Shown piece by piece: positions 18,463 through 26,879 of a stretch of 64,000 bases of DNA (its first letter is position 1; each line of letters opens with the position of its first letter). Under the pieces are notes generated by a model. It saw only the letters and a program-made list of their open reading frames with translations. It ran no database searches and was not told where the DNA came from. Source of the stretch: CAIXSC01 sp046349915. Its GTDB lineage: Bacteria; Planctomycetota; Planctomycetia; Pirellulales; Pirellulaceae. A program made the position numbers and the translations under genes. Location: positions 310,001 to 374,000 of the forward strand of contig JAXMBL010000008.1 in NCBI GenBank assembly GCA_046349915.1, written 5' to 3'.

Positions 18463-19003
18463 AAACAGCGGGTGGCGTTCTGGCTATGCGAGGGGGATGA
18501 AGTGCCTTGAGATTACCCGATCGCTCGACGACTTGCACACCCCGAAGGCGAATAGTTGCGACGTAGCCCGCTCGCTTCGCGAGCGGATTGGCCTGCGTGC
18601 GAACAAACGTTGCGTGCAGGGAGGCGGGTGCGGGCGTTGGTTCTTTGACAAGGACGGAGGTGACGTGGTTTCGCTGGTTTGGTACGGGTACGCGGTGCGG
18701 CTGGTCGTCTCGCGAAGCGAGACGGCTACGTCGTCGCTATCACAGCTTGTAAGGATGTTGTCGAAGTTTGTAACTTTGGCAATCGGATGCGTTTTTGGGG
18801 CGTTGGTCGCCGTATCAGAATTGTCGGGATCGATTCCGCTTCTTTTTCGTAAGTGTCTGTCTGGTAGTGGTTTGCTTCAATCGTGCGTGGTTCGCATGCA
18901 CGTCACTCCTACTTGGAGAACATGGTTTGGCGTGCTATTTGCGTTACGGTTGAGGAACCCAGAATGATCTGATGGACAGGGTCGTACCAAGGAGGGGAAA
19001 AGT
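18463..19003. other. 541-bp gap holding family B palindromes
   Basis: This is the divergent gap between the pseudokinase and ompH-like genes. It contains palindromic family B copies at 18561-18626 and 18695-18731 and a strong ribosome-binding site AAGGAGG at 18989-18995 for ompH. A 156-codon plus-strand open frame runs through it, but it is largely repeat sequence and I see no real gene. Confidence 0.6.
18561..18731. repeat. Family B palindromic elements, copy upstream of ompH-like gene
   Basis: Two palindromes: GCTCGCTTCGCGAGC inside 18563-18586 and TCTCGCGAAGCGAGA inside 18695-18731. Position 18561-18626, read on the minus strand, matches the 3' end of the ompH-like gene and its downstream copy over roughly 65 bp. 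The second palindrome and its flanks (GCGGTGCGGCTGGTCG) match 19714-19755 in inverted orientation. The ompH-like gene is therefore bracketed by inverted copies. Confidence 0.85.
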
Positions 19004-19702
19004 ATGCGGCGACGATGTGTGTGGACGGCGTTCGTTATCGGTGTGGCGTTGGCGAGCGGGTGGGTTGAGGGAGGAGTGGGAAGTTCCTCCGAGTTGTTCG
19101 CCCAGTCGCCCGCCTCGACAGAACCCGCCATCATCCGACCGGCAGCCGCCAATTCCGCAGTCGGAGTCGTCGATATCGCTCTTATTTTCCGCCAACATGC
19201 GGGCTTCAAGCGAGGGACCGAGCAATTGAAGCAGGAGTCGAGTGCTTTCGAAGCGGTAGTTAACTCGCAGCGAAAACAAATCTCCCAGCAACTCGCCCGC
19301 CAGAAATCGCTGGCGTTGGGCAGCGCCGAGTATCGACGTTCGGAAGAAGAGATCGCTCGACGGATCTCTCAAATGCAAGTCCGTCAGAATCTGAAGCAAC
19401 GAGAGTTGCGCGAACGAGAAGCTCAACTGTATTTTGAAACCTATCAGGAGGTGCAACGGGAAATCGGCCGATTGGCCGACCAGTATCATCTCGCACTCGT
19501 GTTGCGATTCGAGAGCCAGGAGATCAATGCCAACAGTCCTTCGTCGGTGATGGCTGGCGTGAATCGACAAGTGCTCTATCAGCGAAATCTCGATCTGACT
19601 CCGCACGTGGTATCGGCCGTGAATGGCCGAAGCCCGACGTCCTCGGCAGCCTCCCTGAACGCGACGCTTGTGCGTGCGCAGGCGGTTCCGCTCACAAAGT
19701 GA
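19004..19702 (+). CDS. OmpH/Skp-family periplasmic chaperone-like protein
   Basis: A 232-residue protein with a signal peptide (MRRRCVWTAFVIGVALASGW..., likely cleaved near SELFAQS) and the OmpH/Skp layout: a short beta strand VGVVDIALIF, then a long, strongly charged coiled-coil hairpin (about residues 65-155), then a strand HLALVLRFES. Skp proteins hold unfolded outer-membrane proteins in the periplasm; that role is inferred by family. The AAGGAGG ribosome-binding site sits 8 bases before the ATG. The last 15 or so codons and the stop codon belong to a family B repeat that recurs just downstream and, inverted, upstream, so the native C-terminus may have been replaced or copied. Confidence 0.85.
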   Translation: MRRRCVWTAFVIGVALASGWVEGGVGSSSELFAQSPASTEPAIIRPAAANSAVGVVDIALIFRQHAGFKRGTEQLKQESSAFEAVVNSQRKQISQQLARQKSLALGSAEYRRSEEEIARRISQMQVRQNLKQRELREREAQLYFETYQEVQREIGRLADQYHLALVLRFESQEINANSPSSVMAGVNRQVLYQRNLDLTPHVVSAVNGRSPTSSAASLNATLVRAQAVPLTK

Positions 19703-19888
19703 GCGGGCTACGTAGCCGTCTCGCTTCGCGAGACGATCAGCTGCACCGCGTATCGGTTTCACGCCAGCGAAATGACTTCCGCGTCCGCGTTCCTCAATGC
19801 GGCGCTTGTTCGTACGCAGGCGGTTCCGCTCACGAAGTGAGCGGGCTACGTAGCCGTCTCGCTTTGCGAGACGATCAGCCGCGCCGGG
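19654..19888. repeat. Direct duplication of the ompH 3' end carrying family B palindromes
   Basis: About 97 bp at 19654-19750 are repeated at 19792-19888 with an offset of 138 bp and roughly 85% identity. Each copy holds GCTCACRAAGTGAGC followed at once by TCTCGCTTYGCGAGA. The first copy includes the end of the ompH-like reading frame; its TGA stop lies inside the first palindrome. The unit fills the convergent gap before the enoyl-CoA hydratase stop. Confidence 0.85.
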
Positions 19889-19906
19889 TACCAAGCGAGC
19901 GGGCTG

Positions 19907-20683
19907 CTACAGCCACTTCGGCGGACGTTTCTCCACGAAAGCCGCTAATCCCTCGGCGGCTGCTTCGGTTGTCCGAGCCGTGGCGGTCGCCGCGGCGCCC
20001 GCGGCGATTTGAGTCAGCAGGTGTTCGCCCAGGGTTTCGTAGAGGAGCCGGCGAGTGAGTTGAATCGATTCGGGGGCGGAACGTGAGATCTCCTCGGCCA
20101 CCTGATGAGCTCGAGCCCAGACTTGCGCCGCTGGTACAACCTCATGGAAAAGACCTCGCTGGGCGGCTTGGGACGCATCCAGCGTGGCGGCGGTGAGCAA
20201 GAGGTTGGCGGCCCAGCCCGCGCCAATGCGAAACGCGAGCAACGGCGCCGTCATTCCCGCCACTAACCCTCGCCGCGGTTCGGGCAAGCCAAACTGGGCG
20301 TCGGTCGCGGCGATGACCACGTCGCTGGCCAGCACGAGCCCTGCTCCCGCCCCCAAAGCGGCGCCGCTGACCGCCGCAATGATCGGTTTCGGAAAACGCA
20401 GCATAGTTTCGAGCAGATCGCTGTACAGCACGGCGTCTTCGTACCAAGTCTGTAACGCCTCGCCCTCGGCGCGAGAGTCGTTCATTTCTCGCAGGTCGAT
20501 TCCCGAGCAGAAAGCCTCGCCCGCGCCCGTCAGGATCACCGCTCGCACCTGTTTCTCTTGATGCAGATCCGAGAAGGCTTGGCGAAGATCGGTCAACGCG
20601 GTTCGGTCCAACGCATTTCGTCGTTCTGGCCGTTGGAGGATGATCGTACCGCTGGGGATATGTTTCTTGACGACAATCGGCAT
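19907..20683 (-). CDS. Enoyl-CoA hydratase/isomerase family protein
   Basis: A 258-residue crotonase-fold enzyme that would hydrate or isomerise enoyl-CoA thioesters in fatty-acid or amino-acid breakdown. Visible are GEAFCSGIDLREM (oxyanion-hole loop), AAVSGAALGAGAGLVLASDVVIA and FGLPEPRRGLVAG with the glutamate in the catalytic position. Length is normal for the family. It is on the hydrogenase strand but separated from hoxW by 235 bp of palindromic repeats, so it is probably not part of that operon. Exact substrate cannot be told from sequence. Confidence 0.93.
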   Translation of the reverse strand: MPIVVKKHIPSGTIILQRPERRNALDRTALTDLRQAFSDLHQEKQVRAVILTGAGEAFCSGIDLREMNDSRAEGEALQTWYEDAVLYSDLLETMLRFPKPIIAAVSGAALGAGAGLVLASDVVIAATDAQFGLPEPRRGLVAGMTAPLLAFRIGAGWAANLLLTAATLDASQAAQRGLFHEVVPAAQVWARAHQVAEEISRSAPESIQLTRRLLYETLGEHLLTQIAAGAAATATARTTEAAAEGLAAFVEKRPPKWL

Positions 20684-20792
20684 GACGAAGACGCCCTGGC
20701 ACCTCGAAGAGAATCACCTGCTTCAGTGTCGCAACATAGCCAACTCGAACGAGCGGCGCAAGGGCTGTGCGTGTGTTTTGTCGAGCGGACTA

Positions 20793-20924
20793 GGCCGCTC
20801 GCTTCGCGAGCGGGGCTGATCATCTCGCGAAGCGAGATGGCTACGTAGCCCGCTCGCTTCGCGAGCGGAAACGCCGCTGTGCGCGGTGCGGGGCTGATCA
20901 TCTCGCGAAGCGAGATGGCTACTT
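20793..20924. repeat. Cluster of four family B palindromes
   Basis: Alternating palindromes: GCTCGCTTCGCGAGC at about 20793-20812, ATCTCGCGAAGCGAGAT at about 20821-20840, GCTCGCTTCGCGAGC at about 20846-20869, and ATCTCGCGAAGCGAGAT at about 20899-20917. The two ATCTCG copies share the flank GGGGCTGATC. The stop codon of the hydrogenase protease gene (20919-20921) lies in the GGCTAC flank of the last copy. The cluster fills the gap before the enoyl-CoA hydratase gene. Confidence 0.9.
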
Positions 20925-21428
20925 TGTCCAACGCCTTACCAACTTCTCGGCGAGCTTCGTGACGGTTTGTCCGACCTGCGGCGACAAATGGGCGCCTGGC
21001 TCGAATAGTTCGCCGCCGATCGTATAGGCGACGATACGCGCACAACGCCCTTGGATGGCGAGTGCCAGAGATGCCAAGGTCCCAGGCGACCAGCGGTGCA
21101 CTAGACTTGGAGCACCAGGACTGGCGGCGCCAGGGATGGGCGGACTCTGGGGCCGCTCGATGCGATGGATCCGCAATGCTCCCGGCGCCAGGCCGATCGC
21201 GGCATCGATCAATACCACTCGATCCACGTCCGCCCACTCCAGGGCGAGCTCGGGCAAGAGCTGCATGCAGGACATCAGTCGCAGCCGGCCGCTCGCCTGC
21301 AAAGCATCGAGTTCCGTGGCGCGAGCTAACCGCTCCACCACGGCGGGCCCGGCGCCATCGTCGCACATCCAGCTGTTGCCATACCCGATAATCAGTACTC
21401 TGCGGCGACTCGCCGGTGGAGGCTTCAT
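20919..21428 (-). CDS. hoxW: [NiFe] hydrogenase maturation protease
   Basis: A 169-residue endopeptidase that removes the C-terminal tail of the hydrogenase large subunit once nickel is in place. The family signature is present: VLIIGYGNSWMCDDGAG with the first acidic ligand, VVLIDAAIG with the second, and VHRWSPGTL with the histidine. The ATG overlaps the stop of hoxH by 4 bases (21425-21428), so translation is probably coupled. Its target tail is visible on the neighbouring large subunit. The stop codon comes from an adjacent palindromic repeat. The symbol follows gene context and family. Confidence 0.9.
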   Translation of the reverse strand: MKPPPASRRRVLIIGYGNSWMCDDGAGPAVVERLARATELDALQASGRLRLMSCMQLLPELALEWADVDRVVLIDAAIGLAPGALRIHRIERPQSPPIPGAASPGAPSLVHRWSPGTLASLALAIQGRCARIVAYTIGGELFEPGAHLSPQVGQTVTKLAEKLVRRWTK

Positions 21429-22858
21429 GACTGATCCGAGCGTTTGACTTGGTCGAGCATTCGGCCGCGAGCATCGACTAGTTCAATGACCATGGGCATG
21501 CGTCCCCAAGCGTGCGTCGAGCAGCTGAGGCAGGGATCGAACGCGCGCACGACCGCTTCCACTCGATTCAGCATTCCCTCGGTCAAGCGATCGTCCGAGA
21601 CGAATCGTTTGGCCACCTGCAGCACTCCGCGATTGATCGCCAAATTGTTGTGGCCCGTGGCGATGATCAGATTGGCCCATTGCATGAGGCCGTCGGGAGT
21701 AATGCGGTAATGGTGGAGCAATGTGCCGCGCGGCGCCTCGGAAATGCCCACTCCCTCCAAGCGATTGACCCCCGCCGTCGCTTGCACTCGAGTCTCTAGA
21801 ATCTCCGGCGATCGCAGCAATTGCTCGATCCGCTCAACGCCGTGAATCGCTTCGATCAGCCGAGCCCAGTGGTAGTGGAAACTGCTGGTTGGCGCTCGCC
21901 CCAGCCGCAAGCGGAATTCATCCAACTCGCGATCCGCCACGGGCGTTCCGCAGCGGTGAGCGCACACGAGTCGCGCGAGCGGTCCTACTCGGTAGATTCC
22001 CTCTGGATAGCCGCGCGGCTTGAAGTAGGGGAACTTCAAATAGGTCCATGGTTCGACATGTTCGCCGATGATGTCGCCATAACGACGGTGATCGACCAGT
22101 TCGTCGACGATATGCCCTTGTTCATCACAGACTCGCAGCTTTCCGTCATAGAGGTCTAGATCGCCACGGTCGTCCACCAGCCCCATGTGGTACGTCGGAA
22201 AATTCGCGAAGACAGCGATTTCGTCTTGAAACCGGTAGGCGATCGATTTGAGCCAATCGAGGGCCCGTCGAGCTCGATCGAGCGCGGCGGGGACGCCGGC
22301 GAGGATCGCGTCGCGATGTTCCAACGACAGCGGTTCATTGACGCCTCCAGGGACGCACCACGCGGGATGAATGCGTTTGCCCCCGAGACGCTCGATGATG
22401 TCCTGGCCGAATTTTCGCAGGAGCACGCCGTCGGTCGCAAACTCGGGATGTTCGCGAATCAGGCCGAAGATGTTCCGATCCTTGGGATCGTAGTCCATGC
22501 CGAGCATCAAATCGGGACTCGAGAGATGGAAGAAGCTGAGCGCATGCGACTGGACTAACTGTCCTAAGTTCATCACTCGGCGCAAGTTCGCTGCCACGGG
22601 AGGAATCTCGACCGCCAACAGGTCATCGCAGGCTTTGGACGACGCCATCAAATGGCTGACGGGACAGATGCCGCAGATGCGAGCCATGATGGCGGGCATT
22701 TCGCGGAATGGTCGCCCCTCCACGAACTTCTCGAATCCCCGGAATTGAGTGACATGGAACATCGCGTCGGCGACCTGGCCGTGATCGTCCAGTTGGATGG
22801 TGATCTTGGCGTGTCCCTCGATGCGAGTGACCGGATTGATGGTAATGGTCTTGCCCAT
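21425..22858 (-). CDS. hoxH: Bidirectional [NiFe] hydrogenase large subunit
   Basis: A 477-residue catalytic subunit carrying the Ni-Fe(CN)2CO site that splits or forms H2. Both cysteine motifs are intact: ARICGICPVSH (Cys62, Cys65) and DPCLSCSTH near the C-terminus (Cys443, Cys446, His449), followed by a 28-residue tail that the maturation protease would remove. The ATG at 22858 (MGKTITINPVTRIEGH) is chosen because the family starts there. Gene order E-F-U-Y-H with NAD-type diaphorase subunits places it in the group 3d type, cytoplasmic, NAD(H)-linked. The group is inferred from subunit composition. Confidence 0.96.
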   Translation of the reverse strand: MGKTITINPVTRIEGHAKITIQLDDHGQVADAMFHVTQFRGFEKFVEGRPFREMPAIMARICGICPVSHLMASSKACDDLLAVEIPPVAANLRRVMNLGQLVQSHALSFFHLSSPDLMLGMDYDPKDRNIFGLIREHPEFATDGVLLRKFGQDIIERLGGKRIHPAWCVPGGVNEPLSLEHRDAILAGVPAALDRARRALDWLKSIAYRFQDEIAVFANFPTYHMGLVDDRGDLDLYDGKLRVCDEQGHIVDELVDHRRYGDIIGEHVEPWTYLKFPYFKPRGYPEGIYRVGPLARLVCAHRCGTPVADRELDEFRLRLGRAPTSSFHYHWARLIEAIHGVERIEQLLRSPEILETRVQATAGVNRLEGVGISEAPRGTLLHHYRITPDGLMQWANLIIATGHNNLAINRGVLQVAKRFVSDDRLTEGMLNRVEAVVRAFDPCLSCSTHAWGRMPMVIELVDARGRMLDQVKRSDQS

Positions 22859-22866
22859 GGCGTTTC

Positions 22867-23472
22867 TCACCTGCCGAATCGCGTTAAACTGCTGACGTTG
22901 GGACGTCGTCCGGCCAATAGTTCCGTCAATACAAAGTGGATCGCGTCCGCGGGCGGCGGGCAACCTGGCACAAACAAGTCGACTTCCACGACTTCATGCA
23001 CGGGGCTGGAACGCGTCCGCAGCGCCGGCACAACGCGCGAGGGATACCAGTGGACACTTCCCGTCAATGGCTCGGTAGCCGTCTCGAGATACGCACGCTC
23101 CATCAATTCGACGATCGGGAAGCCGTTTCGCATTGCGGGTACGTTGCCGGTCACCGCGCAGTCGCCCAGCGAAATCAGAACTTTTGTGCGTTTACGCAAC
23201 TCGCGGATCTTGTGTAGATCTTCCTCGCTGCTGACCGCTCCCTCGACTAACGCCAGATCGATGTCGTCGGGAAACTCTTTCAGATCGATGTAGGGGGAGC
23301 AAACGACTTCGATATGTCGAGCCAGTTCAATGATTCGTTCGTCCATGTCAAGCAACGACATGTGGCAGCCAGAACAGCCATCGAGCCATACCGTGGCCAC
23401 TCGCACTCGCTTGGCGAGCGGTTCCGCGGACGTAGCGGCGGCGTCTTGAGCGTTGAGTTCGTCGGACATCAT
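22867..23472 (-). CDS. hoxY: Bidirectional [NiFe] hydrogenase small subunit
   Basis: A 201-residue small subunit that carries the proximal [4Fe-4S] cluster passing electrons from the active site. The ligands are seen in WLDGCSGCHMSLLD, LGDCAVTGNVP and VPGCPPPADAI. It is short and lacks a Tat signal peptide, as expected for the soluble HoxY type rather than membrane uptake hydrogenases. The start at 23472 overlaps the hoxU stop in an ATGA junction; an adjacent ATG at 23469 is equally possible. Only 8 bp separate it from hoxH. Confidence 0.95.
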   Translation of the reverse strand: MMSDELNAQDAAATSAEPLAKRVRVATVWLDGCSGCHMSLLDMDERIIELARHIEVVCSPYIDLKEFPDDIDLALVEGAVSSEEDLHKIRELRKRTKVLISLGDCAVTGNVPAMRNGFPIVELMERAYLETATEPLTGSVHWYPSRVVPALRTRSSPVHEVVEVDLFVPGCPPPADAIHFVLTELLAGRRPNVSSLTRFGR

Positions 23473-24203
23473 TCGGCCTCCCGCATGACGGTGAGGTAGG
23501 GCAGGAACTGTCGTCGTTTTTCCATCTCCGCGACGCTCGTCCCCTTTTCGGACATCGCGCCCGTGGGGCAGACGTGAACGCACTTGCCGCACGAAGTGCA
23601 AGTGTCGCTTTCACCCCAAGGTTGATTCAGGTCGCGCACGATCATCGCTTCGATCCCGCGCCCCATGACATCGATAGTGTGAGCACCCTCGATTTCGTCG
23701 CAGACTCGCACGCAGCGCATGCAGAGAATGCACCGGTTGTGGTCCATGCGGTATCGTTCGTGAGAACTATCGACGCCGAGTCGAGGGAAGCGGTAAGGGA
23801 GTCGCACATGGTCGACTCCCAGTTGTTGGGCATACGATTGCAGTTCGCAGTGACCGTTGCTGACGCACACCGAGCACACATGATTTCGTTCGGCGAACAA
23901 CATCTCGATGATCGTCTGCCGATAGCGGTGGAGCGTTTCCGACTGGGTGATTACTTGCATGCCATCGGCGGCGGCGGTGGCGCAGGCGGCGGCGAGTTTG
24001 GTTTGGCCGACAATCTCGATGACGCACAGGCGGCATCCGCCCCAGACGCTGAGACCTTCGAGGTAGCAGAGCGTGGGGATCGAGATGCCGTGATCGGTGG
24101 CGACTTGCAGGATTGATTGCCCCAGCGTGGCCGTCACATCACGCCCATCGATTTGCAGCGTAAAGCTCTGCGCCGGTTGCAGCGTGACCCCCTTCATGAC
24201 CAT
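23469..24203 (-). CDS. hoxU: Hydrogenase diaphorase iron-sulfur subunit
   Basis: A 244-residue electron-transfer subunit equivalent to the N-terminal part of NuoG. In order: a [2Fe-2S] ferredoxin-like domain (CYLEGLSVWGGCRLC), a His-Cys3 motif (HVCSVCVSNGHC), and a twin [4Fe-4S] ferredoxin domain (CILCMRCVRVC and CTSCGKCVHVCPTGA). It links the NADH-oxidising HoxF to the hydrogenase module. It is 54 bp downstream of hoxF. The first residues VMKGVTLQPAQ are less conserved and the second ATG (at 24197) could be the real start. Confidence 0.95.
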   Translation of the reverse strand: MVMKGVTLQPAQSFTLQIDGRDVTATLGQSILQVATDHGISIPTLCYLEGLSVWGGCRLCVIEIVGQTKLAAACATAAADGMQVITQSETLHRYRQTIIEMLFAERNHVCSVCVSNGHCELQSYAQQLGVDHVRLPYRFPRLGVDSSHERYRMDHNRCILCMRCVRVCDEIEGAHTIDVMGRGIEAMIVRDLNQPWGESDTCTSCGKCVHVCPTGAMSEKGTSVAEMEKRRQFLPYLTVMREAE

Positions 24204-24257
24204 CTCCTTTTCCTTGCCGTCAACTCGACGCTTCCGCTGCTGAATTGTTGTTCGGCG

Positions 24258-25907
24258 CTAACTATGCGACTCGCTGGGCGACTCGGTGATCGACACGAGC
24301 GACTCGGACGACTCGGCCATGAGTGCGCGATATTCGGGCTCGAAGTACCGCAAGGTGCTGAGCACCGGATTGGGAGCGCTTTGGCCGAGCCCGCACAAGC
24401 TGGTCCGACGCACCATGTCGCATAGATAACGTAACGTATCGAGGTCGCGTTCCGAACCTTGCTGTCGGCAGAAGCGATCGAGCAGCTCTTCCATCATATG
24501 CGTGCCGACGCGACAGGGAACGCATTTGCCGCACGACTCACACAAACAAAAGTCCATGAAGTAGCGGGCGACATCGACCATATTCTGTGTGTCGTCGATG
24601 ATGATCATGCCTCCCGAGCCCATGATGGAACCGACAGAGGCGAGCGACTCGTAATCGACGGGCAAGTCCAGGAATTGTTCGGGAATGCAGCCGCCCGAGG
24701 GGCCGCCCGTTTGCACGGCCTTGAAGCGCCGCCCGTCGGGCAAGCCGCCTCCCATGTCGAAGATGATCTCGCGCAAAGTGATGCCCATGGGGACTTCGAT
24801 GATGCCGCCATTGACGATTTTGCCCGCCAAGGCGAACACCTTGGTCCCCGCGCTGGTCGCGGTTCCGATCGAGGCGTACCATTCGCCGCCGTTGCGAATG
24901 ATCGGAGCGATGCTCGCCAACGTCTCGACGTTATTGATCAGCGTGGGACAGCCATACAGACCATGGTTGGCGGGATAGGGTGGTCGAGGACGCGGCGTCC
25001 CGCGATGCCCCTCGATCGAGGCCAGCAGCGCGGTTTCCTCGCCGCAGACGAACGCTCCGCCGCCCATGCGGAGTTCGACATCGAACCCGAATTCCCCCTC
25101 GCCCACTCGCCGACCCAGCAATCCCACCTTCGTGGCTTGTCGGATGGCGGTTTCGAGCCGCTTGATCGCGAGCGGATACTCGGCACGAACATAGATGAAA
25201 CCATGGTCCGCGCCGACCGCATAGGCGGCGATCGCCATCCCTTCCAGCACGCGATGCGGATCGCTCTCCAGCACCGCTCGATCCATGAACGCTCCCGGAT
25301 CGCCTTCGTCCGCGTTGCAAACGATAAACTTGCGAGTGCCCGGCGCCTTGGCCACGGTGCTCCACTTCAGTCCCGTGGGGTAGCCGGCTCCGCCGCGTCC
25401 GCGCAGCCCGCTGCGCACCACTTCGCGGACCACGGCCGCCGGTTCCATTTCATTCAGCGCTCTCAGGAGCGACGAGTAGCCGCCCGCCGCGATATACTCT
25501 TCGATGCGAGTGGGATCGATTCGCCCGCTATTCTCCAGCACGATGCGTCGCTGGCGTTGAAAGAAGGGGGAATCGGTCGGGATCTGGAGCCGATCGACGG
25601 GCGCCGCCGGCACGAGCGACTCGACAATGTCGGGGACATCGGCGGGAGTGACCGTACCGTACATGGTTCCCAGCGGCTCGATTTGCACGCAAGGTCCGCC
25701 CGAGCAGGGGCCTAAGCATCCCACGCCGCGCACGCGGCAGCGGTCTTGCAATCCGCGTTCGGCGACCGCGGTTTCCAACGCCGCAAAAACGGCTTCCGAA
25801 CGCGCCGACTGACAGCCCGCCGCCAAGCAGACGTTGATCGACCATTCAGCGTTTGTTTGCTCTTCCCGCACCTTGTCAGCGACTCGATCGAGTTCATCCT
25901 GGTTCAT
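24258..25907 (-). CDS. hoxF: Hydrogenase diaphorase FMN/NAD subunit
   Basis: A 549-residue flavoprotein like NuoF. The N-terminal 110 residues form a thioredoxin-like [2Fe-2S] domain (CLAAGCQSARSE...GVGCLGPCSGGPC). The NAD(H)/FMN domain has LRGRGGAGYPTGLKWS and CNADEGDPGAFMDR, and the C-terminal [4Fe-4S] motif is ESCGKCVPCRVGT. It oxidises NADH or reduces NAD+ in exchange with the hydrogenase module. The start codon overlaps the end of hoxE by 14 bases. All cofactor motifs look intact. Confidence 0.96.
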   Translation of the reverse strand: MNQDELDRVADKVREEQTNAEWSINVCLAAGCQSARSEAVFAALETAVAERGLQDRCRVRGVGCLGPCSGGPCVQIEPLGTMYGTVTPADVPDIVESLVPAAPVDRLQIPTDSPFFQRQRRIVLENSGRIDPTRIEEYIAAGGYSSLLRALNEMEPAAVVREVVRSGLRGRGGAGYPTGLKWSTVAKAPGTRKFIVCNADEGDPGAFMDRAVLESDPHRVLEGMAIAAYAVGADHGFIYVRAEYPLAIKRLETAIRQATKVGLLGRRVGEGEFGFDVELRMGGGAFVCGEETALLASIEGHRGTPRPRPPYPANHGLYGCPTLINNVETLASIAPIIRNGGEWYASIGTATSAGTKVFALAGKIVNGGIIEVPMGITLREIIFDMGGGLPDGRRFKAVQTGGPSGGCIPEQFLDLPVDYESLASVGSIMGSGGMIIIDDTQNMVDVARYFMDFCLCESCGKCVPCRVGTHMMEELLDRFCRQQGSERDLDTLRYLCDMVRRTSLCGLGQSAPNPVLSTLRYFEPEYRALMAESSESLVSITESPSESHS

Positions 25908-26400
25908 CGCGCCACCGTTGTGAAAGTTCCGCGAGTTTCTCGGAGGTGACTTTGGGGATCACGTCTCCGTCCGCCACCACCACCGGGGCGAGTCCACAAG
26001 AGCCGACACAGCGCGCGGTCAACAGCGACACGACGCCATCGCGCGATGTTTGACCCTCCTGCACTTTCCACTCGCCGGCCATTTGATCCAACAGCTTTTG
26101 GGCGCCGCGGATGTAACAGGCGGTCCCTGTGCAGACGACGCACGTATGTTTGCCCGGCGGTCGCAGGGTAAAGAAGTGATAGAAGGTCACCACGCCAAAC
26201 GCCGCGCTCAAGGGCACTCGCAGCGATTGAGCGACATAGCGCAACGCGGTTTCGTCGACATAGCCGAAACACTCCTGAACGGTGTGTAACGCTTCGATCA
26301 AGCCATTGCGTTTGTAGCCGTTGCGTCGCATGGTCGCATCGACGATCCGCCAGCGTTTGTCCGCCGTCGGGGTTTCTGGCTTGGCCTTCGTCGTCGCCAT
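25894..26400 (-). CDS. hoxE: Hydrogenase diaphorase [2Fe-2S] subunit
   Basis: A 168-residue NuoE-like subunit with a helical N-terminal domain (LIEALHTVQECFGYV) and a thioredoxin-like [2Fe-2S] domain, ligands in CTGTACYIRGAQ and ARCVGSCGLAP. It completes the five-subunit Hox complex and is the first gene of the operon. The ATG at 26400 is preceded by an AAGGAA ribosome-binding site at 26408-26413; a longer open frame to 26751 adds only low-quality sequence through the promoter region and is rejected. Confidence 0.95.
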   Translation of the reverse strand: MATTKAKPETPTADKRWRIVDATMRRNGYKRNGLIEALHTVQECFGYVDETALRYVAQSLRVPLSAAFGVVTFYHFFTLRPPGKHTCVVCTGTACYIRGAQKLLDQMAGEWKVQEGQTSRDGVVSLLTARCVGSCGLAPVVVADGDVIPKVTSEKLAELSQRWRDEPG

Positions 26401-26683
26401 TACGAGATTCCTTGTGCGAATGGCAAAGAGGCGATCCTTCGTGGCAAGCGAGCGGTTCCGCCTCGTCGAAAACCTCTGGGGGGGCCGCTCCGGCAGATAC
26501 GTAATGGCAAATCGAATGCCGATTGCGCGGGAGCAGGCTCCGTATCGGGACAACGGCGACTTTTTCGCCCAAGAATCGAGTGGTGCGGGCCACTCGCCCA
26601 CGAGCGTTCGCACGGTGTTGCGCGCTGTTTCGCGCAGTGCTGCGAGCGAAGACGCGCGCTGTTTTGCCAGGGTAAGAAACATG

Positions 26684-26707
26684 TACGGCGGACTTCCAGT
26701 CCGTCGG
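26684..26707. repeat. Family A palindrome, variant copy
   Basis: TACGGCGGACTTCCAGTCCG and its following bases match family A, with one arm base changed. It lies alone in the divergent gap between hoxE and the lipoprotein gene and is the first family A copy met in the window. Confidence 0.8.
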
Positions 26708-26866
26708 TTCGGGCCGCGCACGGAGGGGCTGCCCCAACAAGCGGTAGACAAACTGAATTCCTACTGGATGAGTGTCGTCAGATGTCCTATGATCAGCCCG
26801 CCAGGGGGGATTGCCTCTGTCGATTCGTTACAGGCCTTGTTCGGTCTCATTCATGCGTCGTCGATT

Positions 26867-26873
26867 GGGAGGG
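26867..26873 (+). promoter_or_regulatory. Ribosome-binding site deciding the lipoprotein start
   Basis: GGGAGGG sits 6 bases before the ATG at 26880, which favours that start over in-frame ATGs at 26811 and 26853. Confidence 0.7.
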
Positions 26874-26879
26874 TTGGTC

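Larger units (their letters stand above)
26401..26879. other. 479-bp divergent gap upstream of the hox operon
   Basis: The region between hoxE and the lipoprotein gene must contain both promoters. One family A palindrome lies at 26684-26707 in a variant form. A GC-rich stretch at 26615-26665 holds several short inverted repeats around GCGCGCTGTTTCGCGC. Open frames through it have no domain content. I cannot assign a promoter or an operator with confidence. Confidence 0.5.

Noticed and set aside
18497..18967. 156-codon plus-strand frame in the gap before ompH
   Set aside because: It runs through family B palindromes, has no ribosome-binding site and encodes repeat-derived peptides (SLRER, SRSETAT) that recur in other false frames.
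26401..26751. N-terminal extension of hoxE by 117 codons
   Set aside because: NuoE/HoxE proteins start near the ATG at 26400, which has a good ribosome-binding site; the extension is non-conserved-looking promoter-region sequence.
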